Positions 16,574 to 26,019 are shown, counted from the first letter of the stretch. The stretch is 64,000 nucleotides of DNA from Geothrix paludis (GCF_022808815.1 NZ_JAKZLC010000006.1:124001-188000); one strand, 5' to 3'. Translations and numbers: made by a program. Notes: generated from the sequence alone by a model not told the origin.

Positions 16574-17863
16574 GTGTCGTTTCGATCGCTGCTGAGTCGA
16601 CTGCTGCCCCGGAAGCCCGCGCCCACCGCCGGCACCTGGGAACGGCCGAGGGCCCTGGACCGGGGCCGGGTGGGCCGGCCTCAGATCGCCATGGACGACC
16701 AGGGGAACGCCCTGGCGGCATGGCACCACCGGAGCGCGGATCACGAGGGCGTCTACATCTGCCGCTATCACGCGGACCAGCGGAGCTGGGACGTGGTGCC
16801 CCGGCGCCTCGACAGCGCCCGCACCCAGGCCCAGGCGCCGGAGATCGCCATGAACTGCCGCAGCGAACTGGCGGTGGTCTGGCACGAGCAGGAGGGGGAC
16901 CAGGTCCGGGTCTGCGCCCGCCACATGCTGGGGAGCCAGGAGACCTGGGTGCCCTACCCCATGACCCTCCAGGCCGCCCCCGGCGAGGTGCACAGCCTGC
17001 ACACGGCCATGGACCTCCAGGGGAACATCCATGTCGTCTGGTGCCATGGGACGCCCGGGGCCTACCGCGTCTACACCAGCGGGTACCGGGCCGGTGACGG
17101 GGGATGGGACCCGCAGCCCATCCCGCTGGGAGATCCTTCCTCCGAGCCCCTGTTCCCACAGCTGGCGGTCAATGACGCGGGCCAGGGCCTAGTGGCCTGG
17201 GATGCCGGCGGGAACCGCATCGTGGCCTGCCACTACGATCCCGGAGGCCGCTGCTGGAGCGACCACCCCACCCGGGTGGCCGAGGGTCGCTCCATCTACC
17301 TCCGGATGGCTGTGGACGCGCGGGGGAACGCCATCGTGCTGTGGGTGGAGGAGGGGGAGGCGGGCATCCGCACCCTGCAGGCCAGCCACCTGGACGCCCG
17401 CCGGATCGAGTGGACGCGGGCCCCGCGACTCAGCACGGGCCGCGCCATCCTCTGGCCCCAGGTGGGGATCGACGCCCGAGGCGGTGCCCACCTCGTGTGG
17501 CGGCAGGAGGCGGCGGGCCTGATGAAGCTCTACGCCAAGCGCTTCGCCGAGGGGCGCTGGGACGAGCAGCGTACCCTGCTGGTGGAGGATGCCGGCCACA
17601 GCCAGGCCCATGCCCTGGCCGTCAATCCCGAGGGCCACGCCGTGGTCCTCTGGCTCCAGCGCCAGGCCGCCCAGGCCATGGTCTGCGTGCGGCGCTTCGA
17701 TGGCCGGGCCTGGAGCGCGCGGCCGCTCCTCCTAGGCACGCCCAGCCGCAAGGACATCCAGAACCCGGGCGCCGTGCTGGCTCCCGGCGGCCACGTGGCC
17801 GTCATCTGGCGCCAGGGAGACCCCCAGGACGGATTCATCCTGAGCGCCATGGGCCAGGCCTAG
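16574..17863 (+). CDS. repeat protein, predicted beta-propeller
   Basis: 429 aa, function unknown. About seven repeats of roughly 55 residues carry a core like 'A-V-D-x-x-G-N-A-x-x-x-W' ([76 protein letters not shown]), the pattern of a beta-propeller of BNR/Kelch-like type. No signal peptide is evident, so it is probably cytoplasmic or exported by an unusual route. The GTG start at 16574 is chosen because GGAG at 16563-16566 is well placed; extending upstream runs back into the preceding gene. It overlaps the convergent sirtuin gene by 4 bases. Confidence 0.75.
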   Translation: MSFRSLLSRLLPRKPAPTAGTWERPRALDRGRVGRPQIAMDDQGNALAAWHHRSADHEGVYICRYHADQRSWDVVPRRLDSARTQAQAPEIAMNCRSELAVVWHEQEGDQVRVCARHMLGSQETWVPYPMTLQAAPGEVHSLHTAMDLQGNIHVVWCHGTPGAYRVYTSGYRAGDGGWDPQPIPLGDPSSEPLFPQLAVNDAGQGLVAWDAGGNRIVACHYDPGGRCWSDHPTRVAEGRSIYLRMAVDARGNAIVLWVEEGEAGIRTLQASHLDARRIEWTRAPRLSTGRAILWPQVGIDARGGAHLVWRQEAAGLMKLYAKRFAEGRWDEQRTLLVEDAGHSQAHALAVNPEGHAVVLWLQRQAAQAMVCVRRFDGRAWSARPLLLGTPSRKDIQNPGAVLAPGGHVAVIWRQGDPQDGFILSAMGQA

Positions 17864-18564
17864 GTCCGCAGGAGCTCCTCCACGAAGGCCGGCACGAGAT
17901 CCGTGGCCCGGCCCACGCGATGCTCGCGGAAGGCGTCCACCACGCGGCTGGGCTCAAGGTTGAGTTCCACCGTGCGGGCCTCCGGGCCCACGGCCGCCAC
18001 GAAGCCCGCGGCGGGATAGACGTGGCCGCTGGTGCCGATGGCCGCGAAGAGGTCGCAGCGCTCCAGGGCGTCGAAGATGCGGTCCATCTCCAGCGGCACC
18101 TCGCCGAACCAGACGATGTGGGGGCGCATCCCACCACGCCGGCAGACCGGACAGCGGCTGTCGGCATCCATGTCGCCGGGCCAGTCCAGGACGGTGCGGC
18201 AGGCCAGGCAGCGGCCCTTGAGCAGCTCGCCGTGCATGTGGAGCAGGTTCCGCGACCCGGCGCGGTCGTGGAGGTCGTCCACGTTCTGTGTGACCAGCAG
18301 CAACTCGCCCGGCCACTCGCGCTCCAGGCGCGCCAGGGCGGCGTGGGCGGCATTGGGCTGGACGCTCGGCAGGCTCCGCCGCCGCTCGTTGTAGAATCGG
18401 TGCACCAGGGCGGGGTTGCGCTGGAAGGCTTCGGGGGTGGCCACGTCCTCCACCCGGTGGTTCTCCCAGAGGCCGTTGGCATCCCGGAAGGTTCGCAGGC
18501 CGCTCTCGGCGGAGATCCCCGCGCCGGTGAGGATCACGATCGAGGCGTCGCGGGAGAGGGCCAT
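17860..18564 (-). CDS. cobB: NAD-dependent protein deacylase (SIR2/CobB family)
   Basis: Sirtuins remove acyl groups from lysines using NAD. The 234-aa protein has the NAD motif [29 protein letters not shown], catalytic His111 in HMHGEL, and the zinc site Cys119, Cys122, Cys138, Cys141. Tyr58 and Arg61 (FYNERRR) match the Tyr-x-x-Arg pair that in class III sirtuins (human SIRT5, E. coli CobB) binds succinyl or malonyl groups, so desuccinylase activity is likely. Length is usual for the short bacterial form. It converges with the propeller gene and lies 9 bases from the stop of the phosphatase gene upstream. Confidence 0.94.
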   Translation of the reverse strand: MALSRDASIVILTGAGISAESGLRTFRDANGLWENHRVEDVATPEAFQRNPALVHRFYNERRRSLPSVQPNAAHAALARLEREWPGELLLVTQNVDDLHDRAGSRNLLHMHGELLKGRCLACRTVLDWPGDMDADSRCPVCRRGGMRPHIVWFGEVPLEMDRIFDALERCDLFAAIGTSGHVYPAAGFVAAVGPEARTVELNLEPSRVVDAFREHRVGRATDLVPAFVEELLRT

Positions 18565-18573
18565 GCGGACATC

Positions 18574-20193
18574 CTAGCGCTTAGGCGTCAGGTCCAGCGG
18601 GTGCCCGTCCACGGGGCCGGGCTTCAGGCCCAGCTCCCGGGCGAGGGTGGGGGCGAGGTCCACGGTGCGGACAGGCTCGGGGCGCTCGCCGGCCTTCCAG
18701 GGGCCCCAGAAGATCAGCGGGACCCGCCGGTCATAGGCATAGGGGGTCCCATGGCCCGTGGGCCATTCCGTGGGGGGCACGCCGAAGACCGTCCAGGGCT
18801 TGAAGGCCACAAGCACATCGCCGCTGCGCCCGGCCGTGAAGCTGCGGCGCAGGAGGACACGGAGGCTGGAATCCCGCGGACTGCCCGTGGCGCCGGGATC
18901 CGTGGCGGCCAGCTCCTCGGCGGTGAAGGCGTCAGCCACCTCGGGTCGGGCGCGCAGCCAGGCCTGGACCTTCGCGATCACGGCCTTCCGGTCCAGCCCG
19001 GAGGCCTTGAGGGCGGCCTCCCGTAGGTAGAGGTCGTTCGGCTCGGGCGAGTCCTCCACGAGGTCGGCGTCCACCTTGAAGGCGACCTTCAGGGACTCCC
19101 GGAGCTCCTTCAGGAAGGCAGGCACATTGATGCGCCGGGCGGGGAACCCGTTGTCGGACAGGGCTTCGGGAATGTCCATGCCGCCGTGATCGGCGCAGAG
19201 CACCACCCAGGCGCCCGGGTCCCGGCGCCGCACCGCCTCCAGCAGCCGGGCCAGGGTGCGGTCCAGGCGATGGATCTGGTCGCGCATCTCCGTGCCCAGG
19301 ATCCCGTAGCTGTGGCCGATGTAGTCCGTGGCCGAGAAGCTCACGGTCAGCAGGTCCGTGGCGGGGCCCCGGCCCAGGTGCTCCGCCTCCATCAGGGCCT
19401 CCGCCGCCTCCAGGGTGACCTCGTCGAGGAAGGGTGACTTGCGGAACCGGGTCTCGAAGCCCTTGTCGAGGGGCATGCCCGCGCCCTGGACGAGGCGGGG
19501 CAGGGCGCCATTGCGGATGACCTGGCCGGGGAAGGTCCAGGTGGCCACGCGGCCCTCGGGGGTCGACGGTTCCTTCGTCCACAGCCAGCTGCGCGTGGCG
19601 AAGCGCTGCTTCAGGCCGGCGTCGAAGGTCATCATCCAGGCGGGGAGCCGCTCGGCGTAGGCCGGAGACGTGATGAAGCCGGCGGTTCCGGAGAACCAGT
19701 AGACCGCCGTGGGCCGGCGCCCCGCCATGAGGATGGCCGCGCGGTCCTTGCCTGACACCGAGAAGGCGCGGCTGCCGGGGGACTGGGCCTGGAGCCAGTC
19801 GCCCAGGGTCTCGCCCAGGAAGCGGGCGTTGGTGGAGGTGGCGGAGCTGCCGCCTTCGCCGTTCTCCACGCAGTAGACGAAGCGGCCGGACGCGCGCTCG
19901 AACCAGCGGTTCTCGACGATGCCCGTGTGCGCCGGGAACCGGCCTGACAGCAGCACGGAGTGGCCCGGGCCGGTCTCGGTGAAGCCGTGGTCGTGGTAGG
20001 CCTCGGTGAAATAGGTGCCCTGGCGCATGAGGCGGGCCAGGCCGCCGTTCAGCTCGGGCCCGTAGGTCTGCATCAGCTCGGCGGAGAGCTGGTCCACGGA
20101 GATGGCCACCACCAGGCGGGGGCGCTCGGTGGCGGGGAGCGAAAGGGTGAGGGTCGCGGCCAGGATGCCGGCGAGATTGGGCAGTCGCCGCAT
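18574..20193 (-). CDS. PafA-like alkaline phosphatase/phosphodiesterase family protein, exported
   Basis: 539 aa with an N-terminal signal peptide (LAGILAATLTLSLPA). It belongs to the alkaline phosphatase superfamily: Asp34 in VVAISVDQLS, nucleophile Thr74 in FTETGPGHSV, and the second metal site CADHGGMDIPE. The closest recognised type is the phosphate-irrepressible PafA monoesterase (Thr nucleophile before GPGH). It probably hydrolyses phosphate esters in the periplasm. The start ATG overlaps the stop of the upstream outer-membrane gene as TGATG, so the two are translationally coupled. Longer in-frame extensions run through that gene and are not real. Confidence 0.88.
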   Translation of the reverse strand: MRRLPNLAGILAATLTLSLPATERPRLVVAISVDQLSAELMQTYGPELNGGLARLMRQGTYFTEAYHDHGFTETGPGHSVLLSGRFPAHTGIVENRWFERASGRFVYCVENGEGGSSATSTNARFLGETLGDWLQAQSPGSRAFSVSGKDRAAILMAGRRPTAVYWFSGTAGFITSPAYAERLPAWMMTFDAGLKQRFATRSWLWTKEPSTPEGRVATWTFPGQVIRNGALPRLVQGAGMPLDKGFETRFRKSPFLDEVTLEAAEALMEAEHLGRGPATDLLTVSFSATDYIGHSYGILGTEMRDQIHRLDRTLARLLEAVRRRDPGAWVVLCADHGGMDIPEALSDNGFPARRINVPAFLKELRESLKVAFKVDADLVEDSPEPNDLYLREAALKASGLDRKAVIAKVQAWLRARPEVADAFTAEELAATDPGATGSPRDSSLRVLLRRSFTAGRSGDVLVAFKPWTVFGVPPTEWPTGHGTPYAYDRRVPLIFWGPWKAGERPEPVRTVDLAPTLARELGLKPGPVDGHPLDLTPKR

Positions 20194-20837
20194 CAGAAGG
20201 TCACCCCCACGCCGAAGGTCCACATCCGCTCGAACTCCTGGCCGCTGCCCTGGGCGGTGAAGTAGGCGCCCAGGTCCGAGGCGCTGCTGAGCTGGACGGG
20301 ATGATCCTTGCTGACCGGCTGCTGATAGCTGGCGGCCAGATAGGGATGGATCAGCACGCTGGGAATGCGCCAGCGGGCCCCCACCCGCAGCCAGGTGCGG
20401 CTCAGGTCCTTGGCGCTGGAGGCCCCCGCCGTATCCACGGTGTAGCGCTGGAAGCGCTGGATGAGGCCGATCTCCCCGGCCAGGCCCACGAAGGGCACCC
20501 ACACCTGGGCGTTGAGCCCCACCCCCACGCCCTGCTGCTTCAGGGCGGTGCCCTGGGCGGTGGCGCCGGTGGCCAGGCTGCCGTCTGCCTTGAACTGCGA
20601 GTATTCCAGCCCGCCCTCCAGCTTCAGCAGGGGGCCCACCTGGAAGATCTGGTGGTTCACGGTGGCGATGAAGCCCTTGCCCGTGTCGAAGTCCCCGGCC
20701 ACCAGCTGGCCCGTGCCCGAGATCAGGGTCTGGGGCAGGTTCTGGCCCGAGGGCCGCGGCAGCTCCAGGCGCAGGTCCCACTGGGCCGAGAGGGGCAGGG
20801 CGGTGGCAAGCAGGGCGGGCAGGACGGCAAGGCGCAT
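20193..20837 (-). CDS. outer-membrane beta-barrel-like protein, function unknown
   Basis: 214 aa. Signal peptide MRLAVLPALLATALPLSA, then alternating hydrophobic strands (WDLRLELPRP, GLEYSQFKADG, GVGVGLNAQVWVPF, TWLRVGARWRIP, PYLAASYQQP), and a C-terminus WTFGVGVTF ending in Phe as outer-membrane barrels do. I predict an eight-to-ten-strand barrel. Start ATG 20837 follows GGAGCCCCG. The stop is fused to the start of the phosphatase gene (TGATG), so the two proteins are made together. No family could be named. Confidence 0.75.
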   Translation of the reverse strand: MRLAVLPALLATALPLSAQWDLRLELPRPSGQNLPQTLISGTGQLVAGDFDTGKGFIATVNHQIFQVGPLLKLEGGLEYSQFKADGSLATGATAQGTALKQQGVGVGLNAQVWVPFVGLAGEIGLIQRFQRYTVDTAGASSAKDLSRTWLRVGARWRIPSVLIHPYLAASYQQPVSKDHPVQLSSASDLGAYFTAQGSGQEFERMWTFGVGVTF

Positions 20838-20859
20838 CGGGGCTCCGGAAAAACTTCGA

Positions 20860-21393
20860 TCATACCGTCCGCAGATTCCAGGCCCGCAGGGGCGTGTAAC
20901 TTCCCTGCGGGCCGCTCTGGAAGAGCACCAGCCGATCCGCCGTGAAGCTGGCGGGGGGTGGCGCGTCGAACACCCCCAGGGGCCGGGGCCGCCGGAGCCG
21001 CGCCAGCGTGAGGTGGGCCCGGAAGGGCTTGGCGTCGAAGGCCTCGCCCGCCGCCGCCAGGGCTCCACGCAGGTCCGCGGCCAGGGCCTCGAGGGCGGGA
21101 CTGGGGGCCAGCGCCAGCCAGAGCACCCGCGCCCGTGGGCCTGTAGGAAAGGTGCCCAACCCGGCCGTGGCCAAGGGGAAGACTCGATGACGGCCGGTGA
21201 TCTCAGCCCCCAGGGCTTCTAGGCCGGACAGGTCTTCGGCCGGACGCGCACCGAGGAAGGCCAGGGTCAGGTGCAGGCCCTCCGGTCGGGACCAGCGGTC
21301 GATCTCCGGGTGCGTCGCCTGCCAGCGCCCCAGGGATGCCTGCAGCGCCGGCGGGAGCGGCAGCGCGAAGAAGAGTCGCAGAGTGCCTAACAA
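20860..21393 (-). CDS. thpR: RNA 2',3'-cyclic phosphodiesterase (ThpR/LigT), rewired start
   Basis: 2H phosphoesterase that opens 2',3'-cyclic phosphates in RNA and can join 2'-5' ends. Both catalytic HxTx motifs are present: LHLTLAFLG and FRAHLTLARLR. Family members begin 'MRLFFAL'; here the matching codons are CTG CGA CTC (21381 downward), and the CTG is formed at the edge of the palindromic element 21380-21650. The nearest usual start is TTG at 21393, inside the element, giving a 177-aa protein with four extra residues; neither start has a ribosome site. An ATG further inside the element would add about 24 element-encoded residues. Expression may be reduced. Confidence 0.85.
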   Translation of the reverse strand: MLGTLRLFFALPLPPALQASLGRWQATHPEIDRWSRPEGLHLTLAFLGARPAEDLSGLEALGAEITGRHRVFPLATAGLGTFPTGPRARVLWLALAPSPALEALAADLRGALAAAGEAFDAKPFRAHLTLARLRRPRPLGVFDAPPPASFTADRLVLFQSGPQGSYTPLRAWNLRTV

Positions 21394-21650
21394 AGCCCGA
21401 CGGGTCCGCGAGAAAGCCAGGTGGGATGCACCGCAAGGAAGGGCCCGCAGGGCGATGCGGGACATCGTTCAAGGGCCCTGACGCCGCGGGGCGCCCACCT
21501 GGCTTTCTCCCTCAGGGCGAGGGCCGGCGGGCGTCGCGATGCAGCGTCACCCTCGTCGCGCGTAGTACCCGCTACGCGTCTCCTCGCGTTCCTCGCCTCG
21601 CTCGCCCGGCGACCCTCGCGCGGACCCGTAGGGGTTTTGTTAGGCACTCT
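21380..21650. repeat. 271-bp palindromic element with attC-like termini
   Basis: The ends are inverted repeats of about 31 bp, the outer 15 being perfect (AGAGTGCCTAACAAA and its complement at 21636-21650). The inner part ACGGGTCCGCG also pairs (21400-21410 with 21619-21629). Further dyads lie inside: 21410-21425 with 21494-21509 (16 bp perfect), AGGGCCC/GGGCCCT, CGATG/CATCG, and 21559-21565 with 21572-21578. It has no coding capacity of note. The outer GCCTAAC and GTTAGGC fit the R'' (RYYYAAC) and R' (GTTRRRY) boxes of integron attC sites, and it starts right after the TGA of the thioredoxin-like gene. A MITE-type element is the alternative. No second copy was seen here. Confidence 0.75.
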
Positions 21651-22201
21651 CACCGGTGGTTCCGCCATTTGATGCTGCACCCCATGCTCGGATGCTGGAC
21701 CTCCAGCGGCTCCTGGCCCGCCAGCACGCGGTCGATGGCGGCCTTCAGCTCCCGCCGGGTCACGTGGGCCGCGTCCTTCCAGTTGTCGTCCAGGCGGCCC
21801 CGGTAGACCAGGTGGCGGTGCTGGTCATAGAGGAAGAAGTCCGGCGTGCACACGGCGCCAAAGCTGCGCGCCACCGCCTGCTCCTCGTCCCAAAGGTAGG
21901 GGAAGACGTAGCCCTTGGCCGCGGCCCGGGCCCGCATGGCCTCGAAGCTGTCCTCCGGGTAGGTCTCCGCGTCGTTGGCATTGATCCCCACCACCGCGCA
22001 GCGCCCCTGGTAGGCCTTCGCCAGCGCGTTGAGGCGGTCGTCCACAGCCTGCACGTAGGGGCAGTGGTTGCACATGACCACCACCAACAGGGCCGGGCAG
22101 TGGAAGTCGTGCAGGGACCAGAGCCGCCCGTCCACCCCCGGCAGGGTGAAGTCCGGACAGGTCGTGCCGAGCGGGACCATGGTGGATTCCGTCAGGGCCA
22201 T
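21650..22201 (-). CDS. thioredoxin-like/peroxiredoxin-fold protein
   Basis: 183 aa, cytoplasmic. The AhpC/TSA-Redoxin fold begins with PDFTLPGVDGRLWSL and has the active site CNHCPYV (Cys44, Cys47), a two-Cys motif typical of a widespread thioredoxin-family group; FGAVCTPDFFLYD supplies the cis-Pro loop. Likely a thiol-disulfide oxidoreductase or peroxidase; the substrate is unknown. Start ATG 22201 is preceded by GGAGG. The stop codon TGA uses the last base of the palindromic element, so the coding sequence ends exactly where the element begins, as in an integron cassette. Confidence 0.85.
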   Translation of the reverse strand: MALTESTMVPLGTTCPDFTLPGVDGRLWSLHDFHCPALLVVVMCNHCPYVQAVDDRLNALAKAYQGRCAVVGINANDAETYPEDSFEAMRARAAAKGYVFPYLWDEEQAVARSFGAVCTPDFFLYDQHRHLVYRGRLDDNWKDAAHVTRRELKAAIDRVLAGQEPLEVQHPSMGCSIKWRNHR

Positions 22202-22272
22202 GGGGACCTCCGGGGGTGCTCCTCCAATGTACGCCCAGGGGCAAGCAGACCATGCCGAGGTCATTTTTTTGA

Positions 22273-22300
22273 CTTGACCGCCCTGCCCCTGCCTCTAGGC
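22273..22300 (+). promoter_or_regulatory. probable sigma-70 promoter of the sigma-54 activator gene
   Basis: TTGACC at 22273-22278 and TAGGCT at 22295-22300 are separated by 16 bases, 20 bases ahead of the ATG at 22321. The ribosome site AAGGAG follows at 22311-22316. The region is divergent to the thioredoxin-like gene. Confidence 0.5.
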
Positions 22301-22320
22301 TGATTCCAACCAAGGAGCCC

Positions 22321-23781
22321 ATGACCCAGCTGCCGCGCCTTCACTGGTCCACCCTCGGGGACGACACCGGGGGGCTGGAGCATCGGTGGGCGGGGCTGTG
22401 GGACGTGACGGTGGACCGGGGGGCTTCGCCGGCCCTGCCGCCCAAGGACTCGGACCTGTGGGTGATCAGCGCCAAGGGCGCCTGGCCGCCGCCGGAGATG
22501 AACCGCCTGATGGCCGAGGTGGCGGCCCTACCCATCCTCCTCGGGTTGAAGGCGGATGCCCCGCCCATGGATTCGAAGGCCCTCACCGAGTGGGGCGCCC
22601 TGGGCAGCGTGCGCTGGGGCGTGCTGGGGCCCGAGCCGCCCATGCCGGGCCTGCGCCCGCGCTCGGGCAACACCACGCAGCTCAGCGCCTCGCAGGCCCT
22701 GGCCTTCGGCCTCATCGGCACCAGCCCCGCCATGCAGGAGGTGCTGGCCCGGGCCCGCAGCGCCGCCGCCACGCGGGCCACGGTGCTGCTGTTGGGGGAG
22801 AGCGGCACGGGCAAAGAGGTCATCGCCCGGGCCATCCACCGCATGAGCGCCGATGCCGCGGAACCCTTCGTGGCCGTCCACTGCGGCGCCATCCCCGAGA
22901 ACCTGCTGGAGTCGGAACTCTTCGGCTACAACAAGGGCGCCTTCACGGACGCCCGGAAGGACACGCCCGGCAAGTTCCGCGAAGCCCAGGGCGGGACCAT
23001 CTTCCTGGATGAAGTCGGGACCATGCCCCTGGCGGCCCAGGTGCGCCTCCTGCGGGTGCTCCAGGAACGCGAGGTGCAGCCCCTGGGCGGCGGCGCCCCC
23101 GTGAAGGTGGACCTGCGGGTGGTGACCGCCTCCAACGTGGACCTGTGGAAGAAGGTGCAGGACGGCAGCTTCCGCGAGGACCTCTTCTACCGCCTGGAAG
23201 TGGTGCCCATCCTCATGCCGCCGCTGCGGACGAGGGTCGAGGAGATCCCCTTCCTGGCCCAGCACTTCCTCAACCGCAAGGCCCGCGAGCACCGCCTCTA
23301 TCCCAAAGCTTTGCACCCCAGCGTGGATCCCCTGCTGATGTCCCTGCCCTGGCCCGGCAACGTGCGCCAGCTGGAGAACGCCATCGAGCGGGCCATCGTG
23401 CTCTCGGGCACCCGGCCGGTGCTCACCCGGGAGGACTTCACCTTCCTCGCGGACCGGATGGGGCTGCCTTCGAGTGGCGCGGAGGCGCCGGCCCCGAACG
23501 TGGTGCCCGCGGCCTTCGTGCCTCCTGCCTTCGTTCCCCCGGCCGCCGCCTCGTTCCCGCCCCCGACGGCGGCCTTCGGGGTGGACCTGCCGCCCGAGGG
23601 CATGGATCTGAACCAGGTGGTGTCGGACATGGAGAAGACCCTCATGCTCCAGAGCCTCGCCATCACCCGGGGCAACAAGAAGCGCGCGGCCGACCTGCTG
23701 GGCCTGAAGCGCACGACCTTCCTGGAAAAGATGAAGCGCCTGGATCTGGAGGATGCGGACGGCGCCGAAGCGGAGGCCTGA
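22321..23781 (+). CDS. sigma-54-dependent transcriptional activator, GAFTDA variant
   Basis: 486 aa. Residues 1-125 are an unrecognised N-terminal domain without the acidic pocket of a receiver. The AAA+ domain (about 130-370) has Walker [11 protein letters not shown], Walker [11 protein letters not shown] and the arginine-rich region. The sigma-54 contact loop reads GAFTDA (206-211) instead of GAFTGA. A linker of about 60 residues rich in Pro, Ala and Phe precedes the Fis-type helix-turn-helix ([24 protein letters not shown]). It is therefore an activator of sigma-54 promoters controlled by a private signal. It is followed 23 bases later by prmA, possibly in the same transcript. Confidence 0.88.
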   Translation: MTQLPRLHWSTLGDDTGGLEHRWAGLWDVTVDRGASPALPPKDSDLWVISAKGAWPPPEMNRLMAEVAALPILLGLKADAPPMDSKALTEWGALGSVRWGVLGPEPPMPGLRPRSGNTTQLSASQALAFGLIGTSPAMQEVLARARSAAATRATVLLLGESGTGKEVIARAIHRMSADAAEPFVAVHCGAIPENLLESELFGYNKGAFTDARKDTPGKFREAQGGTIFLDEVGTMPLAAQVRLLRVLQEREVQPLGGGAPVKVDLRVVTASNVDLWKKVQDGSFREDLFYRLEVVPILMPPLRTRVEEIPFLAQHFLNRKAREHRLYPKALHPSVDPLLMSLPWPGNVRQLENAIERAIVLSGTRPVLTREDFTFLADRMGLPSSGAEAPAPNVVPAAFVPPAFVPPAAASFPPPTAAFGVDLPPEGMDLNQVVSDMEKTLMLQSLAITRGNKKRAADLLGLKRTTFLEKMKRLDLEDADGAEAEA

Positions 23782-23804
23782 GGCGCCCCTGTTAATCTGA
23801 GGGC

Positions 23805-24686
23805 ATGACGGACGCGACGCATCTGAGGTGGAAGCTGGAGGTCCCCGACCCCCAGGAAGAGGCGCTGTGCGCGTGGCTGGAGGAGCGGGGATCCTCCGCC
23901 TTCTACCGCGAGGCGGATCCGCCCCGGGCCTGCTTCGCCTATTTCCCCCCGGACCAGGCGCCGCCGGAGATGGCGGGCCTGGCGGCCTTCCCCGGCGTGC
24001 GCCTGCTGGAGGCCGAGGCCTTCGGCGACGAGGATTGGCTGGCCAAGAGCCGGGAGGGCTTCGGCGCCTTCGAGGTGGGCACGCGCTTCCACGTGCGGCC
24101 CCTCTGGGACGGGACGCCCGGCCCCGCGGATCGCCTGGATCTGGTGGTGAACCCGGGCCTCGCCTTCGGCACCGGCGGACACGAGACCACGCGCCTCTGC
24201 ATGGAGCTGCTGGAGGAGCTGGCCGCCACGGGCCGCCTGAAGGGGCCGGTGCTCGACATCGGCGCGGGCACGGGCATCCTCTCCCTGGCGGCCTTCCTGC
24301 TGGGCGGGCGCGGCCTCACAGCCTTCGACATCGATCCCGACTGCGGGCCGGCCATGACCGAGCTGGTGGAGCTGAACGCCCACCTGCTGAAGGGGATGGC
24401 AGCCGGAAACCGGCCCTACGACAGCTTCGTGGGCACCCTGGACCATCCGCAGGTGCAGGGCCCCTACGCGGGCCTCCTGGCCAACATCCTCCTGGAGACC
24501 ATCCAGGAGCTGCTGCCCCGCATGGCGGAGGTGGTCGCCCCCGGCGGCTGGCTCGTGGCCAGCGGCATCCTGGCGGAGCGTACGGACGAGGCCCTGGTGA
24601 GCCTCGTCTCGCACGGGTTCAAGCCGGAGAAGGTGCTGAAGGAGGGCGAGTGGATCGCGGTGCTGGCGACGCGGGAACCCTCATGA
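23805..24686 (+). CDS. prmA: ribosomal protein L11 methyltransferase
   Basis: PrmA trimethylates ribosomal protein L11 with SAM. The 293-aa protein has the N-terminal substrate-recognition domain (about 1-115) and the class I methyltransferase domain: [12 protein letters not shown], motif [26 protein letters not shown], and the catalytic-site [15 protein letters not shown], where most PrmA proteins have N-I. The length is typical. Its TGA overlaps the ATG of murI by 4 bases (ATGA), so the two are co-translated. Confidence 0.93.
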   Translation: MTDATHLRWKLEVPDPQEEALCAWLEERGSSAFYREADPPRACFAYFPPDQAPPEMAGLAAFPGVRLLEAEAFGDEDWLAKSREGFGAFEVGTRFHVRPLWDGTPGPADRLDLVVNPGLAFGTGGHETTRLCMELLEELAATGRLKGPVLDIGAGTGILSLAAFLLGGRGLTAFDIDPDCGPAMTELVELNAHLLKGMAAGNRPYDSFVGTLDHPQVQGPYAGLLANILLETIQELLPRMAEVVAPGGWLVASGILAERTDEALVSLVSHGFKPEKVLKEGEWIAVLATREPS

Positions 24687-25474
24687 GCCGTGCGGACCGC
24701 CCGATTGGCGTCTTCGACTCGGGCATCGGGGGCCTCACGGTCATCCACGCCCTCCGCCAGCTCGTGCCCCAGGAGGAGCTGATCTACCTGGGCGACACGG
24801 CGCGGCTGCCCTACGGCAGCAAGAGCCACCACACCATCGAACGCTACACCCTCCAGATGGGCGAGCTGCTCCAGCGCCACGATCCCAAGCTCATCGTCAT
24901 CGCCTGCAACACGGCCAGTGCCCATGGCCTGCCCGCCCTCCAGGCCGTGAGCCCCTGCCCGGTCATCGGCGTCATCGAGCCCGGCGCGGAGGCCGCGGCG
25001 GAGGCGCCCGGCGCCGTGGGCGTCATCGGCACCCTGGCCACCGTGGGCAGCGGCGCCTACGAGGCGGCCATCCTCCGCCGGGATCCATCCAAGGTCATCC
25101 ACAGCGTGGCCTGCCCCCTGTTGGTGCCCCTGGCGGAGGAGGGCTGGTTCGACGATCCCGTCACCGACAGCGTCTGCCGCCGCTACCTCGACCTGCTGCC
25201 CGCTGACGTGAAGACCGTGGTGCTGGGCTGCACCCACTACCCGACCCTGCTGCCCAGCCTGGAGCGCTGCCGCCCCGGCACCCACTGGATCGACAGCGGC
25301 CGGGTCACCGCCAAGGTGGTGGACCGCCTGCTCCAGGGCAGCCTGGGCTACCGCACGCAGAGCGCCCGCGGCACCCTCCGCGTCCAGCTCACGGACGCCA
25401 GCAGCCGCCTGAAGGAGGTGGGGAGCCGCTTCCTGGAAGAGGCGCTGGGCGACGTGGAAGTGGTGGACATCTGA
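24683..25474 (+). CDS. murI: glutamate racemase
   Basis: MurI makes D-glutamate for peptidoglycan. The 263-aa protein shows the family marks PIGVFDSGIGGLTVI, YLGDTARLPYG, the first catalytic Cys in IACNTASAHGLPAL, and the second in VLGCTHYPTLLP. Start ATG 24683 overlaps the prmA stop; longer open sequence upstream lies inside prmA in another frame and is not used. A 17-base gap separates it from the GNAT gene. Confidence 0.95.
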   Translation: MSRADRPIGVFDSGIGGLTVIHALRQLVPQEELIYLGDTARLPYGSKSHHTIERYTLQMGELLQRHDPKLIVIACNTASAHGLPALQAVSPCPVIGVIEPGAEAAAEAPGAVGVIGTLATVGSGAYEAAILRRDPSKVIHSVACPLLVPLAEEGWFDDPVTDSVCRRYLDLLPADVKTVVLGCTHYPTLLPSLERCRPGTHWIDSGRVTAKVVDRLLQGSLGYRTQSARGTLRVQLTDASSRLKEVGSRFLEEALGDVEVVDI

Positions 25475-25491
25475 CGGCGGGGAGGGCGGGG

Positions 25492-26019
25492 ATGAACCAG
25501 GACCTGTGCATCCGTGAGCTCCGGGAAGACGAGTCCGAACGGCTCGGCCGGCTGATGATCGAGGTCTATTCAGGGCTCGCGGGCTTTCCCACGCCGGAAG
25601 AGCAGCCCGGCTACTACGCGATGCTGGCCCGGATCGGAACCTTCGCGGACAGGAAGGACGCCAAGGTGCTCGTGGCCGTCTCATCCTCCGGCGAGCTGAT
25701 GGGGGGCGTCGTCTATTTCGGGGACATGGCCGAGTACGGCTCCGGCGGGACCGCCACGGCGGTCACGAACGCCTCCGGCATCCGCCTGCTCGGCGTGGAC
25801 CCGAGGTTCCGGGGCATGGGGATCGGCCGGGCCCTCACCCTGGCCTGCATCGGGTTGGCGCGGGAGCGGGGGCACGCCGAAGTGGTCCTGCACACGACCG
25901 AGGCCATGGGGATCGCGTGGGGGCTCTACGAGCGGATGGGGTTCGAGCGCTCGCAGGATCTCGACTTCATGCAGGGCGCACTGCCGGTCTTCGGGTTCAG
26001 GCTCCGCCTGAATGCTTAG
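25492..26019 (+). CDS. GNAT-family N-acetyltransferase
   Basis: 175 aa with a single GNAT fold: N-terminal CIRELREDESERLGRLMIEVY, the acetyl-CoA loop VDPRFRGMGIGRAL (R/Q-x-x-G-x-G/A type), and the final strand-helix GLYERMGFERSQDLDF. The acetyl acceptor is not predictable. It follows murI closely behind a GGAGGG ribosome site and may share its transcript. The 3' end overlaps the convergent sensor kinase by 4 bases. Confidence 0.88.
   Translation: MNQDLCIRELREDESERLGRLMIEVYSGLAGFPTPEEQPGYYAMLARIGTFADRKDAKVLVAVSSSGELMGGVVYFGDMAEYGSGGTATAVTNASGIRLLGVDPRFRGMGIGRALTLACIGLARERGHAEVVLHTTEAMGIAWGLYERMGFERSQDLDFMQGALPVFGFRLRLNA

Noticed and set aside
20194-20781. N-terminal extension of the phosphatase frame
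   Set aside because: The extension lies inside the outer-membrane protein gene in another frame; the signal peptide and TGATG overlap fix the start at 20193.
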